Source: Leucaena leucocephala
Taxonomy: Eukaryota; Streptophyta; Magnoliopsida; Fabales; Fabaceae
DNA length: 64,000 nt
Direction of reading: 5' to 3'
Assembly: GCA_037074615.1 (NCBI GenBank)
Contig: CM073545.1
Coordinates: 10,806,001 to 10,870,000, forward strand
Under the pieces are notes generated by a model. It had not been told where the DNA came from. It did no database searches and was given only the letters and a program-made list of their open reading frames with translations. The position numbers and the translations under genes were made by a program. Below, one piece after another: positions 37,801-48,091 of this stretch (its first letter is position 1; each line of letters starts with the position of its first letter).

Positions 37801-38896
37801 AGTTCCTAGTCAGGTTTTTCATAAATTAATGACTGTCTTACCACCACAGCAGGATGCAGGACCAGATGTACTTGCTTGGAATTCAACCAATGATGGAAGA
37901 TTTACAGTGAAAAGTGCATATGATATGATAGAGAAATCACCTGACAGTGCTTACAATGCAACATTTAAGGAAATTTGGACGTGGGAAGGTGCAGAGCGTA
38001 TTAGGGTATTCATGTGGGTTGCATTTAATAGTCGTTTGCCCACAAATGCTTGGAGAAACAGTTGGTCTACTTCATCAGCTATATGTCAATACTGCAATCA
38101 GCGCGTAGAAGACACATTGCACATTTTGCGGGATTGTGAGTATGCTAGAGATCTTTGGTGTCAGTGTTTAAAACTCAATAAACATAATCAGTTTTTCTCA
38201 GCAGATTTCAGGAACTGGTTTGCTATGAATTTAAAAAATAATATGGGTTTAGATGAGTTTGAGAATTGGAAGCTGATATGGGGTGTCGGGATTTGGTTGT
38301 TATGGAATTTGAGGAATAAATCTGTGTTTGAATAAGATTTCGTTAAACCTCAGGAGTCTCTAGTAATGTTGAAAAAGGTTTGGCTGAGGTTTGTATGTCA
38401 GCAAGAACAGACTGTACAAAGTGTGGGAAATACTGCTATTCTTAAGTGGGAAAGCCCACCAAGGGGATATTTCAAAGTAAATGTTGATGGGTCTTTAGCA
38501 AAGAAACAAACAAAAAAGGCAGGCTGTGGAGGAGTATTCCGGGACTATGCTGGGAAGTGGATTGCGGGATTTACGCATACAATTGGCCCTTGTAGTATTA
38601 GTGAGGCTGAACAATGGGCAATTTTCAAAGGTCTAACACTGGCTTGGGATTTGGGACTCAAGAAAATCATTTTGGAGTCGGATGCGAAAAATATAGTTGA
38701 CTCTATTCATCTTGTGGATAATAATTATGGGGCCAGTCTATTGATAGTGCAGATTTAGGCTTTTTTAAAGCGTGAATGGGATGTTCAAATTATATATATT
38801 CCACGGAAGTATAATCAAGTTGTTGATGCATTGGCTAAGCAAGGAGTATCCAGGACTTCTTTTTTGGAGTTTGCCCCTCTAATATGGAGGTATTAG
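34858..38896 (+). pseudogene. LINE ORF2: endonuclease, reverse transcriptase, zinc finger, RNase H
   Basis: It starts MDKILYWNIRGACGTG (apurinic endonuclease; VVLGDFND at 35260, SDHNP at 35538). The RT follows with YKAPGADGFSPIFY, FRPISLC, KIDLEKAYDRI, GLRQGDP and the catalytic FADD at 36917. A zf-RVT block (CQYCNQRVEDTLHILRDC) ends near 38140. RNase H has VNVDGS, SEAEQWA, LESDA and NQVVDALAK. Lesions: TAA 35119, TAG 35257 (a conserved Trp position), a frameshift near 35480, a local frameshift 37638-37715 with TGA 37637, TAA 38333 and TAG 38756. The final stop is TAG 38894. The protein would prime reverse transcription at nicked DNA. Confidence 0.9.
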
Positions 38897-39052
38897 TGTC
38901 TAAAGAGGAAATGGGAATTGTTTCCCCATGATTTGAATTTCTTGTAATTTGGGTCTAACCCTCTCTTGTATAAAAAAAAATGCTCTCTTGTCCTTCTTAT
39001 TTCTCTTATCCTAAATCTCTCTTGTATTTTCTTTTATTTTCATAACAATTAT

Positions 39053-39822
39053 TATTATTATAACTTACTTAATAGAGGGATATGAAAGGAATTCGTTAAA
39101 AAAAATCTTGTTACTACAAGTTACAAGTTTATGAAATGTTAAAATAAACTGAATTGGTCGCGGAATCCTTTTTAAAAAAACCGGTGTTACGACAAGGTTT
39201 TAAGATATAAAGTAGATTATGTTGATGATAAATTAAATATTTGAAGGTTTGTTGAGTTTATAATTATTGTTTCCCTTGATTATATTCAATGACTTTGATT
39301 ATATTGGATGACTTCATAATTGATATAGAAATTTTATAAAAATCTTTATATAATAATATGATAAATAATGAATGTTGATAAATTTAATTTAAATAATTTA
39401 CTTTTTCAATATATTTAAATCAAATTATTATATTTTTTATAATTTAATTATATACTTTTAAGAGCTAATTATTAACAGAGTTACATTTTTATTAGTTTAC
39501 AATTCGAATTTATATGCCTATCTCGATTTTATTTATATTCGTGAGTTTGACAATTTGATTTTAAAGTAGCATATTTTTCAACTTAAAAAATATATACAGG
39601 ATCTTCATTTAAAAAATATCAAATATTCTGCTCCTGATTTTGAAAGCATATATATGTGTATGTGATGGTATATATATATTTCGAAAGTATATTTTTCATT
39701 TTATTTCGAATATATATAACATATATGTATAATTTGATATTTTTCAGGTCACTTGTTATTTCTAAAGTGTGTGTATAACAGATAATTAGCAAATTTTTGT
39801 TGCTTTTCTCAAATTAAAAATA
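39053..39822. other. AT-rich intergenic sequence
   Basis: No gene or repeat end seen beyond short TATATA runs near 39640-39730. Confidence 0.4.
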
Positions 39823-40270
39823 CTTACATACTTATTTAATATTATATTATTTAAATTCTATCTAATTAAAATATGATAATTTAACTAATAATTTATCTAA
39901 AAAATTTATAATTAATTCTATTTTAAAAATAAATAAATATTTTGATAAATTAAAATATTTATTTTTTTAATAAATAAATAAAATATAAATTATTTTAAAT
40001 AAATTATAAAATAATTATAATTAAAATATATTGAGTTATTATATTTTAATTAAATAAATATTTTATTTTATCTATTTTCCAGCTCCGCATCTCTTGTCTT
40101 GTTCCTCCTCTTTTCTAGCTTCCAATAGTCCATATCTTCCTTCTTCCTCCTCTATTCCGTAGCATTCAATCCCCTCTTGTTTGAAGATCGCCGAAATTTT
40201 GATGGGATGAAAAAACATGCCGACACTGCAATTGCTGAGAAAGAAATTAAGGAAAAACAAAAACCATCAA
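39823..40270. repeat. Tandem duplication, copy A (448 bp)
   Basis: Starts CTTACATACTTATTTAAT and ends AAAAACAAAAACCATCAA. The left 250 bp are AT-rich; the right 190 bp are a CT-rich block (CTTCCAATAGTCCATATC). Copy B follows directly with about 90 percent identity by eye. Confidence 0.85.
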
Positions 40271-40716
40271 CTTACATACTTATTTAATACCACATCATTT
40301 AAATTCTATCAGATTAAAATATAATAATTTAACTAATAATTTATTTAAAAAATTTATGATTAATTTTATTTTAAAAATAAATAAACATTTTGATCAAATT
40401 AAAATATTTATTTTTTTAAAATAAATAAAATATAAATTATTTTAAATAAGTTATAAAATAATTAAAATAAAAATATGCTGAGATATTATATTTTGATTAA
40501 ATAAATATTTTATTTTATCTATTCTCCAGCTCTACATCTCTTGTGTTATTCCTCCTCTTCTCTAGCTTCCAATAGTCCATATCTTCCTTCTTCCTCCTCT
40601 ATTCCGAAGCATTCAATCTCCTCTTGTTTGAAGATCGCCGAAATTTTGAAGGGATGAAAAAACATGCCGACCCTGCAATTGCTGAGAAAGAAATTAAGGA
40701 AAAACAAAAACCGTAA
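40271..40716. repeat. Tandem duplication, copy B (446 bp)
   Basis: Same content as copy A with scattered changes. On the minus strand both copies keep a short similar frame (AIFKQE.IEC.GIEEEEGRY), but no protein family is recognised and each is broken soon after. Confidence 0.85.
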
Positions 40717-40832
40717 AACTATAATTAAATTTTGTGGTGGATATGATTTCGTTACCAACGGCCCAGATCAATTCACTTACTCAAAACGTGCTTTCACCGA
40801 GTGCGAATGCGCACACTAGCTAAAACCTGTGG

Positions 40833-40856
40833 GTACGTCACACGCGCCACACGTGT
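40833..40856 (+). promoter_or_regulatory. ACGT elements and FHY3/FAR1 binding site upstream of FHY3
   Basis: TACGTCA (40834-40840), CACGCGC (40841-40847) and the G-box CACGTG (40850-40855) lie side by side. CACGCGC is the published FHY3/FAR1 binding site, and ACGT cores are bound by bZIP factors such as HY5. It lies about 180 bp before the leader splice donor. Function is inferred. Confidence 0.55.
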
Positions 40857-40899
40857 TATGCGAGTGGTTGAATATGAGCGTGGGATTGCGAACCAGGAG

Positions 40900-41033
40900 C
40901 CTTTAGAAACCCTAGGCATGAGATTTTGGGGAACGGGGTTTGTACACTCGCCCAAGCCCCTCGCGTGAGATTTTTCAGTTTCAGACGAAGAAGGCCCTCT
41001 CTATAATCGTCTTCTTTTACGTTAAAATCAGAG
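40900..41033 (+). other. FHY3: Probable FHY3 5' UTR exon
   Basis: GC-richer than its surroundings, with a telo-box AAACCCTA at 40906 and a CTCTCT stretch. It ends at a good donor CAGAG|GTATTC (41034). The intron would run 41034-44030 to the acceptor TTCTTTTCAG. The start of the exon is a guess. Confidence 0.45.
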
Positions 41034-42500
41034 GTATTCACTCTCTGTTTCTCTCCTCTGTTTAGCCTTCGCTTAATCATTCTCTTCTGTTCTCATTATC
41101 AATTCAAATAATTGTCTCTCTCTCACATAATTTAGTCGGTACCCTATAAATCTGCTAGGTTACTCTTTGAAGTTCAGTCGCTCGCTATCTGTCCTGGTCA
41201 TCCTTATGATTGTTTTAAGTTTGTTATTAGACTTCGTAGCAGAATGAAAGTTAGAGATTTTTTTTTTTAAGTTTTAATGCACTCTTTACTCATATATTCC
41301 ATTTTGAAATGCTCAACCACAGAATTGGATTGACAGTGTTGAAATTTATAGCTGCTAACTAATGTTTGTTGAATTAAGTGGTTATTGCCATGTTAGATGG
41401 CTTCATTGAAGCCCTTATACAAGGCGCAAGTGACCACTCATCCTCTATGTATCTGATTTATATAATTTTCCTTCCTTCTTTTTTTTTTTTTGACGTTCTT
41501 CATCATTTGATTTCTCTTTTTGTACTTGCTTTATCAGTAGCATATGCTGTTAAGAGTTAGATATATTACACCCACTTGATAGTATGCTTGGGTGGTTTAT
41601 GTATCTTAAGAATTTTAATTCCTATAAGCTCTTTATTTATTCTGGAACTGGGATTCTCAAGTCCACATCAGGGTTTTTTTACTTCATATTAGCTTTTCCA
41701 AGATTGAAAATCATGACATCAAAAAATAATCATGCCGTCAATTAGCAACCACGTAGGGAAATTTACAATAATCCCTTGTGCATAAAATAAATAACATAAA
41801 AATTTTCTTGTCAAACATCTATAATCCTGAAAACTGATGAAGCTTATTTCGTCTCATAAGTTGATTGTCTTGACCCTACTATTGCTTTGATTGTACATAA
41901 TATTTAGGGTGGACTCATGCAAATCTATTAGAAGTTTTCGTATTAATGTATGTTTTCTTAACTTTATTTCCTTGGCTCTTTGTCTACACTTATGATTTTC
42001 ATAACGATGCATTACTGAAAATATGCATTATGAGCATTAATGTGCTAGAAACTATTTTAGTTTTCATTTGAATTTTTCACTGGCTTGGCTCCTTTCTTTC
42101 ACATTACTCTTATTTACTCGCATTTCCCTTTGTCTACTTTTTCTTTCTCCTACATTCCTTTTGCCCCCTCCTTTTTAACTTGCATCTAATATTTAGCAAT
42201 TTTGTGAACATAACAAACAAAGCCCTCACTGCTTTTTTATTTTTAATAAAGTTCCTATTAAACTGTTTGGGTGCTTTAGTGCTCCATAAAAATACTAGGC
42301 AGGCATGTATGATGTATCATACGTGTGTCCACTGTTTTGGTTTTGTAAAATGTAAATTATGTGGCAATGTTTTATATCTCTCATGAATCTTGATGAGAAA
42401 GGTCATTAGGTTTGGAACATAGAGTAAATATGACTTCACAGTACTTGGTGCATAAAAGCTTTAACCACCAAAAAAAAAAAAGATTTCCCTGCAAGATAAT
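41034..42500 (+). other. Leader intron of FHY3, left part
   Basis: T-rich intron-like sequence without gene remains. LINE and SINE debris occupies the right part of the intron. Confidence 0.4.
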
Positions 42501-42504
42501 ATGA

Positions 42505-42935
42505 TTTTTTTTTTTCTTGCTGGTGGAAAATGAGGGCTCAACACCCTAGAAGGAACTTTAAGTTAGAAACAACAGAAGGGACACAGGTCCCAGATACATC
42601 CGAAGTAACAGTCGTCCCGACAAAAGTTGGAGCCTCATTAAGCATGGGAGAAGAGCATTTTAAATTCAAGCTATGCCAAGCCAAACAATCCACAATACAA
42701 TTAGCCTCCTTATGAACCAACTGGAGTTTCACTTGCTAATCCCTTTGAAGAAAATTTCTAGGCAGCAACACCAAGCTTTCTCCCCGTGATGTTCCCAATT
42801 TATGGATCTTATCAAGCACCTATTTCGCATCAGACTTTTCTTCCACCTACCTCACACCTCTGTTCCACACCATAATCAATCCCTTCCAGTAATCCCCATT
42901 CCTTAGCTTCCACACTAAACACTAACCCAGGCGCT
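42505..42935 (-). mobile_element. 5'-truncated L1-type LINE, RNase H end
   Basis: The minus strand reads GLVFSVEAKEWGLLEGIDYG (RNase H, 42900s), EEKSDAK and VHKEANCIVDCLAWHSL (42700s). It ends in a poly-T run (42505-42516 on plus), i.e. a poly-A tail. Stops and shifts are present. It lies in antisense in the FHY3 leader intron. Confidence 0.7.
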
Positions 42936-43202
42936 TCATGAAGCCTCTCACCCACTTTCTTAATTTGACTCTTCATTAGATAATTGTGGACCGTCTTAGT
43001 CAACAGTCAAGCCTCCAAACTGGTGATTGGCCTATGGACACTATGTAACTGTAAATTTATACATTCTGTTTGTTTTATGAGTGTACAACTAATTCGATGT
43101 TATGCAATTAGTGTGACCAAGTGCTGCCAACCAGGACTTTCTTTTGCTTGAGCACTAGTAGGCAAAATAATTAAATATTATATATGGTTTACAAATTACA
43201 AT

Positions 43203-43885
43203 GAGGTTGTAGCTCGCATGGTGTGAGCAAAAAATTGACATTTGTGTAACGTAAAGGGTTCATATATTTGGGATCAATCATATAAAAGGATGGTGAAATT
43301 GATGGAGATGTTACACATAAAAATTACTAGTTGAGTTATTCAAATGGAGAAAGGCTACTGGAGTTATTTGTGATTCGAAAGTACCTAGTAATCTTAAAGG
43401 GAAGTTTTATTGAAATGCTATAAGACCACCGATACTATTTGGTAGTGAATGTTGGGCTTTAAAGGGACAAGAGCATAAAGTTGGGGTAGCAAAGATAGGG
43501 ATGTTGAGATGGATGTGTGGTTATATGAGAAAAGATAAGATTTATAATGAATATATACGAGAAAGAGATGTGGTGGCATTTATTGAAGAGAAAATGATAG
43601 ATTTTTTTTTGAAGTGGTTCAAACATGTATAAAGAAGGCCGTTTGAGATGCCAGTGAGGAGGGTAAATCAGACAGCGTGGAGTCTTTTGAAAAAGGATAT
43701 AGGAAGACCTAAGAGAATACTTAAAGAAGTTGTTGAACAGGACCTTTTGATGAACAATATATCCAAAGTTTTGTTTGTGGATAGAGCACAATGGTGTCGT
43801 GTGATCCATGTAGCCGACCCCGTCAAGTGGAATAAGACTTATATAATGTAAAGGGTTCAATCCTTGCATCTACCTTTAGATTAAA
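43203..43885 (+). repeat. tRNA-derived SINE-like sequence, split by an RTE LINE
   Basis: GTTGTAGCTCGCATGGTGTGAGC (43206 on) resembles an A-box region. With the RTE insert and one TSD copy removed, GGTTCAATCC completes a B box about 35 bases later. This A/B spacing is typical of tRNA heads of plant SINEs. The family and right end are unknown. Confidence 0.45.
43263..43847 (+). mobile_element. 5'-truncated RTE-clade LINE, 585 bp, 12-bp TSD
   Basis: GTAAAGGGTTCA flanks it on both sides (43251-43262, 43848-43859). In changing frames it reads YLGSII, DGEIDGDVTHK, LFGSECWALKGQEH, MLRWMCGYMRKDKI, GRPKRILKEVVEQDL and VIHVADPVKW, the carboxyl end of plant RTE reverse transcriptases (thumb region and tail). 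Only this end is present, as is usual for incomplete target-primed insertion. Stops at about 43287 and 43629. Confidence 0.85.
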
Positions 43886-44072
43886 AAGCTTATTTTTTTC
43901 CTCTTGTTTTCCTATTTTTTCCCTATTCCTAGTTCAATTATAGTTACATAGTGAGATTGTACATTCATGAGTAAAGACAAATTTGTTCGCTTGATTGCTT
44001 AACATGATTACTGTGATTTCTTCTTTTCAGGTACCATTGAATATAATCAGGCAGCAAATTGTTATTCTCATC

Positions 44073-47000
44073 ATGGATATAGATCTTAGGTTACCTTCTG
44101 GTGAACATGATAAAGAGGCTGAAAAGCCAAATACAATTGATAACATATTGGATGGTGATGAAAAATTGCATAATGTAGATATAGAAGGAAGAAATATAGT
44201 TGATGCTGGTGTACCTGCTCTAGATGGTGGAGATTTGAACTCACCAACATTGGATATGGAAATATTTAAGGAAGATACAAATCTTGAACCACTTTCTGGC
44301 ATGGAATTTGATTCTCATGGGGAAGCTTATTCTTTCTACCAAGAGTATGCTCGGTCAATGGGATTCAATACTGCGATTCAAAATAGTCGTCGTTCAAAAA
44401 CATCAAGAGAATTTATAGACGCAAAGTTTGCTTGTTCCAGATATGGAACTAAACGGGAGTATGACAACAAATCATTCAATCGACCACGAGCACGACAGAA
44501 TAAGCAGGAGTCTGAAAATTCAACTGGCAGGAGATCTTGTTCAAAGACTGATTGTAAAGCAAGCATGCATGTAAAAAGAAGGTCAGATGGAAAATGGGTT
44601 ATACATAGTTTTGTGAAGGAGCATAATCATGAGCTTTTTCCCGCCCAAGCTGTCAGTGAACAAGCAAGGAAAATGTATGCTGCAATGGCTAGACAGTTTG
44701 CTGAATACAAAACTGTAGTTGGTCTAAAAATTGAGAAAAGCCCATTTGATAAAGGTCGGAATTTAGGCCTAGAGACAGGGGATGTCAAACTTCTGCTTGA
44801 CTTCTTCATACAGATGCAAAACATGAATTCTAACTTCTTTTATGCTGTAGACATTGGTGAGGATCAACGGGTGAAAAGCCTTTTATGGCTTGATGCTAAA
44901 TGTAGGCATGACTATATGAACTTTTATGATGTAGTTTCTTTTGACACAACCTATGTGAGAAACAAATATAAGATGCCTCTTGCACTTTTTGTTGGAGTAA
45001 ATCAGCATTATCAATTTATGTTGCTCGGGTGTGCTTTGATATCGGATGAAACGGCCACAACTTATTCTTGGCTAATGCAGACGTGGCTGAAAGCAGTTGG
45101 TGGTCAAGTTCCAAAAGTGATCATTACTGACCATGACAAGACACTCAACTCAGTTATTTTAGATGTCTTCCCCCGTTCTCATCATTGTATGTGCCTATGG
45201 CACATATTGGGGAAGGTAACTGAAAATTTAGGTCATGTCATTAAACAACATGAGAATTTTATGGCAAAATTTGAAAAATGCATCCATAGGTCATGGACAA
45301 GTGATGAGTTTGAGAAGAGGTGGTGGAAAATGGTAGACAGGTTTGATCTCCGAGAGGACAATTCCATGCAGACATTGTATGAAGATTGCAAGTTGTGGGT
45401 GCCAACATTCATGAAGGATGTATTTTTAGGTGGTATGTCTACCATCCAGCGATCTGAAAGTATAAATTCCTTCTTTGATAAATATGTTCACAAGAAGACC
45501 TCTGTACAAGATTTTGTCAGACAGTATGAAACAATATTGCAAGACAGGTACGAAGAGGAAGCAAAAGCAGATTCTGATACTTGGAATAAAGTGGCAACAT
45601 TGAAAACTCCTTCACCTTTAGAGAAGAGTGTTGCTGGAATTTACACACATGCAGTATTTAAGAAGATTCAGGTTGAGGTTATTGGTGCAGTTGCTTGTCA
45701 TCCTAAAGCTGAAAGACGGGATGGGGCAAGCATTACTTACAAGGTTCATGATATGGAAAGGAATCAAGAATTCACAGTTGTGCTGAATGAACTAACATCA
45801 GAGGTGTCTTGTATATGTCAGTTATTTGAATATAAAGGTTATCTTTGTCGACATGCATTGATTGTTCTACAATATTCTCGCCTTTCGGCAATTCCTTCTC
45901 AATATATTTTGAAAAGGTGGACAAGAGATGCAAAGTCAAGAAATTTACTTGGGGAAGAATCTGAACATATGCTGGGTAGGGTGCAACGGTACAATGATTT
46001 ATGTCAGAGAGCACTTAAACTGGGCGAAGAGGGATCTCTGTCTCAAGAGAGTTATAGTATTGCATTCCATGCATTTCATGAGGCATATGCAAGTTGTGTG
46101 AGTGTCAACAATTCCGGTAAAGATCCTCCAGAAGCAGGCACGTCAGCTGGTCATGGTCAGCTTTCCACTGAAGAAGATACCCAGAGTAAAAATATGGGCA
46201 AGACAAACAGAAAAAAGAACCCAGCTAAAAAGAAAAAGGTTAGTCAGTGATAATTACATGGTATCTGTGTTTTCTATTGTTTTTTTTGGGAATACAAGGC
46301 CATGGCTAAGAGCCGTGCAGAAAGAAAACAAAATCAATCCATGTTGGCAATCAAAATATCCCCACACCATACAGGATCAAGTTATAAACTTTATATTCTG
46401 CTACCATGTGATGAGCTTAATGAGAAAGCGAATCAGCACACATCTATATTTCTATGTTGTTTCTATCATGACCTCCTCTTTCAATTGCAGTTGAACTCTG
46501 AGGCAGAAGTGATGACTGTTGGGTCTCAAGACAACTTGCAACAAATGGTTTGTTCTTCTACAATCAGTAAACCTCTCAAAGTGTTTAATATTAAATTTTG
46601 GGTCTTAAAGCTGGTAGCAGAAATTTAGGCTACTTGGTGGGGCTTTCATGAACATAGAGGAAGAAATTGTTAAAGACTGAAATCCAAACTCCAACTTAGT
46701 TAAATTTTGGCATGGTTCTGCTTAATACATTTTCTTGAAGTGAACTTCTCTGTAATTAACAGGAATTTTAATTTGTAGGACAAGTTCAGCGCAAGGGCTG
46801 TAACACTTGATGGTTATTATGGTGCTCAACAGAGTGTACAGGGAATGGTATAAATATGATCTCCTGTAACTATAATCTTCTGTATTTTTCCATGTCGACA
46901 AGTGAATATGTACATTGGTTGTTTGATCTTCAGTTAAACTTGATGGGACCAACTCGTGATAATTACTATGGAAATCAACAGACTATTCAGGGCCTGGTGA

Positions 47001-47424
47001 GTCAGAGATTGTGATTAATTAGTCAAATAATATTTGGAGGCTGAAAAATATTTAGAAACTGGTGTCTATGCGTGTAGGGACAATTAAGTTCTATACCACC
47101 AAGCCACGATGGTTATTACGGTGCTCATCAGAGCATGCCTGGTCTGGTATGGTCAATTGACTTATGCTTAAAATAATTCTGTCCTTACAATATTTATGAC
47201 GAATTCATATTTGCTCCAAATTTGCAGGCACAACTGGATTTTTTCCGATCATCAACAGGTTTCGCATATGGCATTCGGGTTAGTCTGTATTTTAGATTTA
47301 TCGTTAACTTTGCATTCTTTTCTCTCTCCAAATGAGTACTTTTATAATGGCTACTTCCTGGTGGCAGGATGATCCTAACGTAAGAGCAGCACAGTTGCAT
47401 GAGGATCCATCAAGACATGCATGA
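44073..47424 (+). CDS. FHY3: FHY3, FAR1-family transcription factor (domesticated MULE transposase)
   Basis: Seven coding exons, all joined in phase 0: 44073-46238, 46491-46547, 46779-46847, 46934-46996, 47078-47146, 47228-47278 and 47368-47424 (TGA). The product is 843 aa, against 839 for Arabidopsis FHY3. The start [10 protein letters not shown] is the family's. The FAR1 C2H2-type DNA-binding domain spans about residues 84-188 (ending HNHEL). The MULE transposase core has DVVSFDTTY (D286, D291) and ITDHDK (D353). The SWIM zinc finger is C580-I-C582...C592-R-H594. SQ/YYG repeats form the tail, which ends [18 protein letters not shown]. Known role: with FAR1 activates FHY1/FHL and other genes in phytochrome A signalling, in the nucleus. 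The open frame in front of residue 1 is leader sequence after the acceptor at 44030. Intact; no stops or damaged sites. Confidence 0.96.
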
Positions 47425-47730
47425 ACGGCATGAAACTTTGAACATATGGTAGTGAAAAATTCACATAAAAAACCTAATAATTTTGACTGAATCAATACTT
47501 AAATCCTTGAAAGAGTATTTTATCTTCGAAATTGCCCTCACTTTAAGCTCGTTAACAAACATGAAGTGGCTGAATTCCTAGTTACTATTGAAATTGTGCC
47601 AAGCTAAAAGGACCATACTACTAAAAGTGGCCCCCATCACCATTCTATTATGATTCTCTGTTATGAATCATTTCAGTGACAGTTAGACCATTTGGACATC
47701 TTGTTAAAGTCATCACTCATCTTTGTTAAG
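47425..47730 (+). other. FHY3 3' UTR and downstream flank
   Basis: No coding content. An exact polyadenylation site was not identified. Confidence 0.4.
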
Positions 47731-47732
47731 TA

Positions 47733-48001
47733 CTACCTCCAATTCTTAATATAAGGGATAACTAATTTGGGTAGATTAAGAAAATTAGTTATGGTAATTA
47801 TTTGTAACAAATATGATTGGGTTTCCTAAGATGCCATTTTTCATCATGATTTTCTTTTAATAGAAATATCTTAATGTATGCAATTAATAGAGATATTTTA
47901 GGGAAAAAATAATAAATTTTGAGGGATAAAATAGATTGGGGTCTTATATTTATGATTAAATTTAACTTTCTAATTAGTTTTATATTAAAGACTAGAAGTA
48001 G
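47733..48001. repeat. Stowaway MITE, 269 bp
   Basis: Ends CTACCTCCAATTCTTAATA and the complement of CTACTTCTAGTCTTTAATA, flanked by TA on both sides (47731-47732, 48002-48003). Terminus and TA target are diagnostic for Stowaway (Tc1/mariner). Confidence 0.85.
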
Positions 48002-48091
48002 TATTTATTAAACGGGCTTCATGTGAGAAAGATATGGAAAACAATTTTCTTTAGAGAACATTGGGGGACCAAATAGATACAACAAGTTATG

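Larger units (their letters stand above)
33343..38982 (+). mobile_element. L1-type LINE, near full length, 5.64 kb, 12-bp TSD
   Basis: Flanked by CTCTCTTGTCCT on both sides (33331-33342, 38983-38994) and ending in an A-rich tail (TATAAAAAAAAATG). It carries ORF1 and ORF2 in the usual order. Both are crossed by stops and ORF2 also by frameshifts, so the copy is dead. It sits inside the copia 3' LTR and is therefore younger than the copia insertion. Confidence 0.92.
22733..39047 (+). mobile_element. Ty1/copia retrotransposon (Ale/Retrofit-like) with nested insertions
   Basis: 5' LTR 22733-23035 (TGTTATAAAT...TTTTCATAACA); 3' LTR 33055-33342 continuing at 38995-39047 after a LINE insertion. The LTRs are clearly homologous (shared CATCATGTGTG.ATGTTCATAGT and TGTACTTGTAACTCTTTA) but diverged. 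TSD ATTAT (22728-22732, 39048-39052) lies in low-complexity DNA. A degenerate Met-tRNA primer site follows the 5' LTR and a purine tract AAGGGGGAG precedes the 3' LTR. Inside are decayed integrase and RT pieces, all broken. The TTTTTCCTAGTAAG leader before the 3' LTR and the pol text fit the Ale/Retrofit lineage. Total length is three times normal because of inserts at 26006-29513, 31648-32722 and 33343-38982. Confidence 0.8.

Noticed and set aside
43995..44072. Upstream ATG as FHY3 start
   Set aside because: The frame crosses the intron acceptor at 44030 and lacks family similarity; [10 protein letters not shown] at 44073 is the conserved start.
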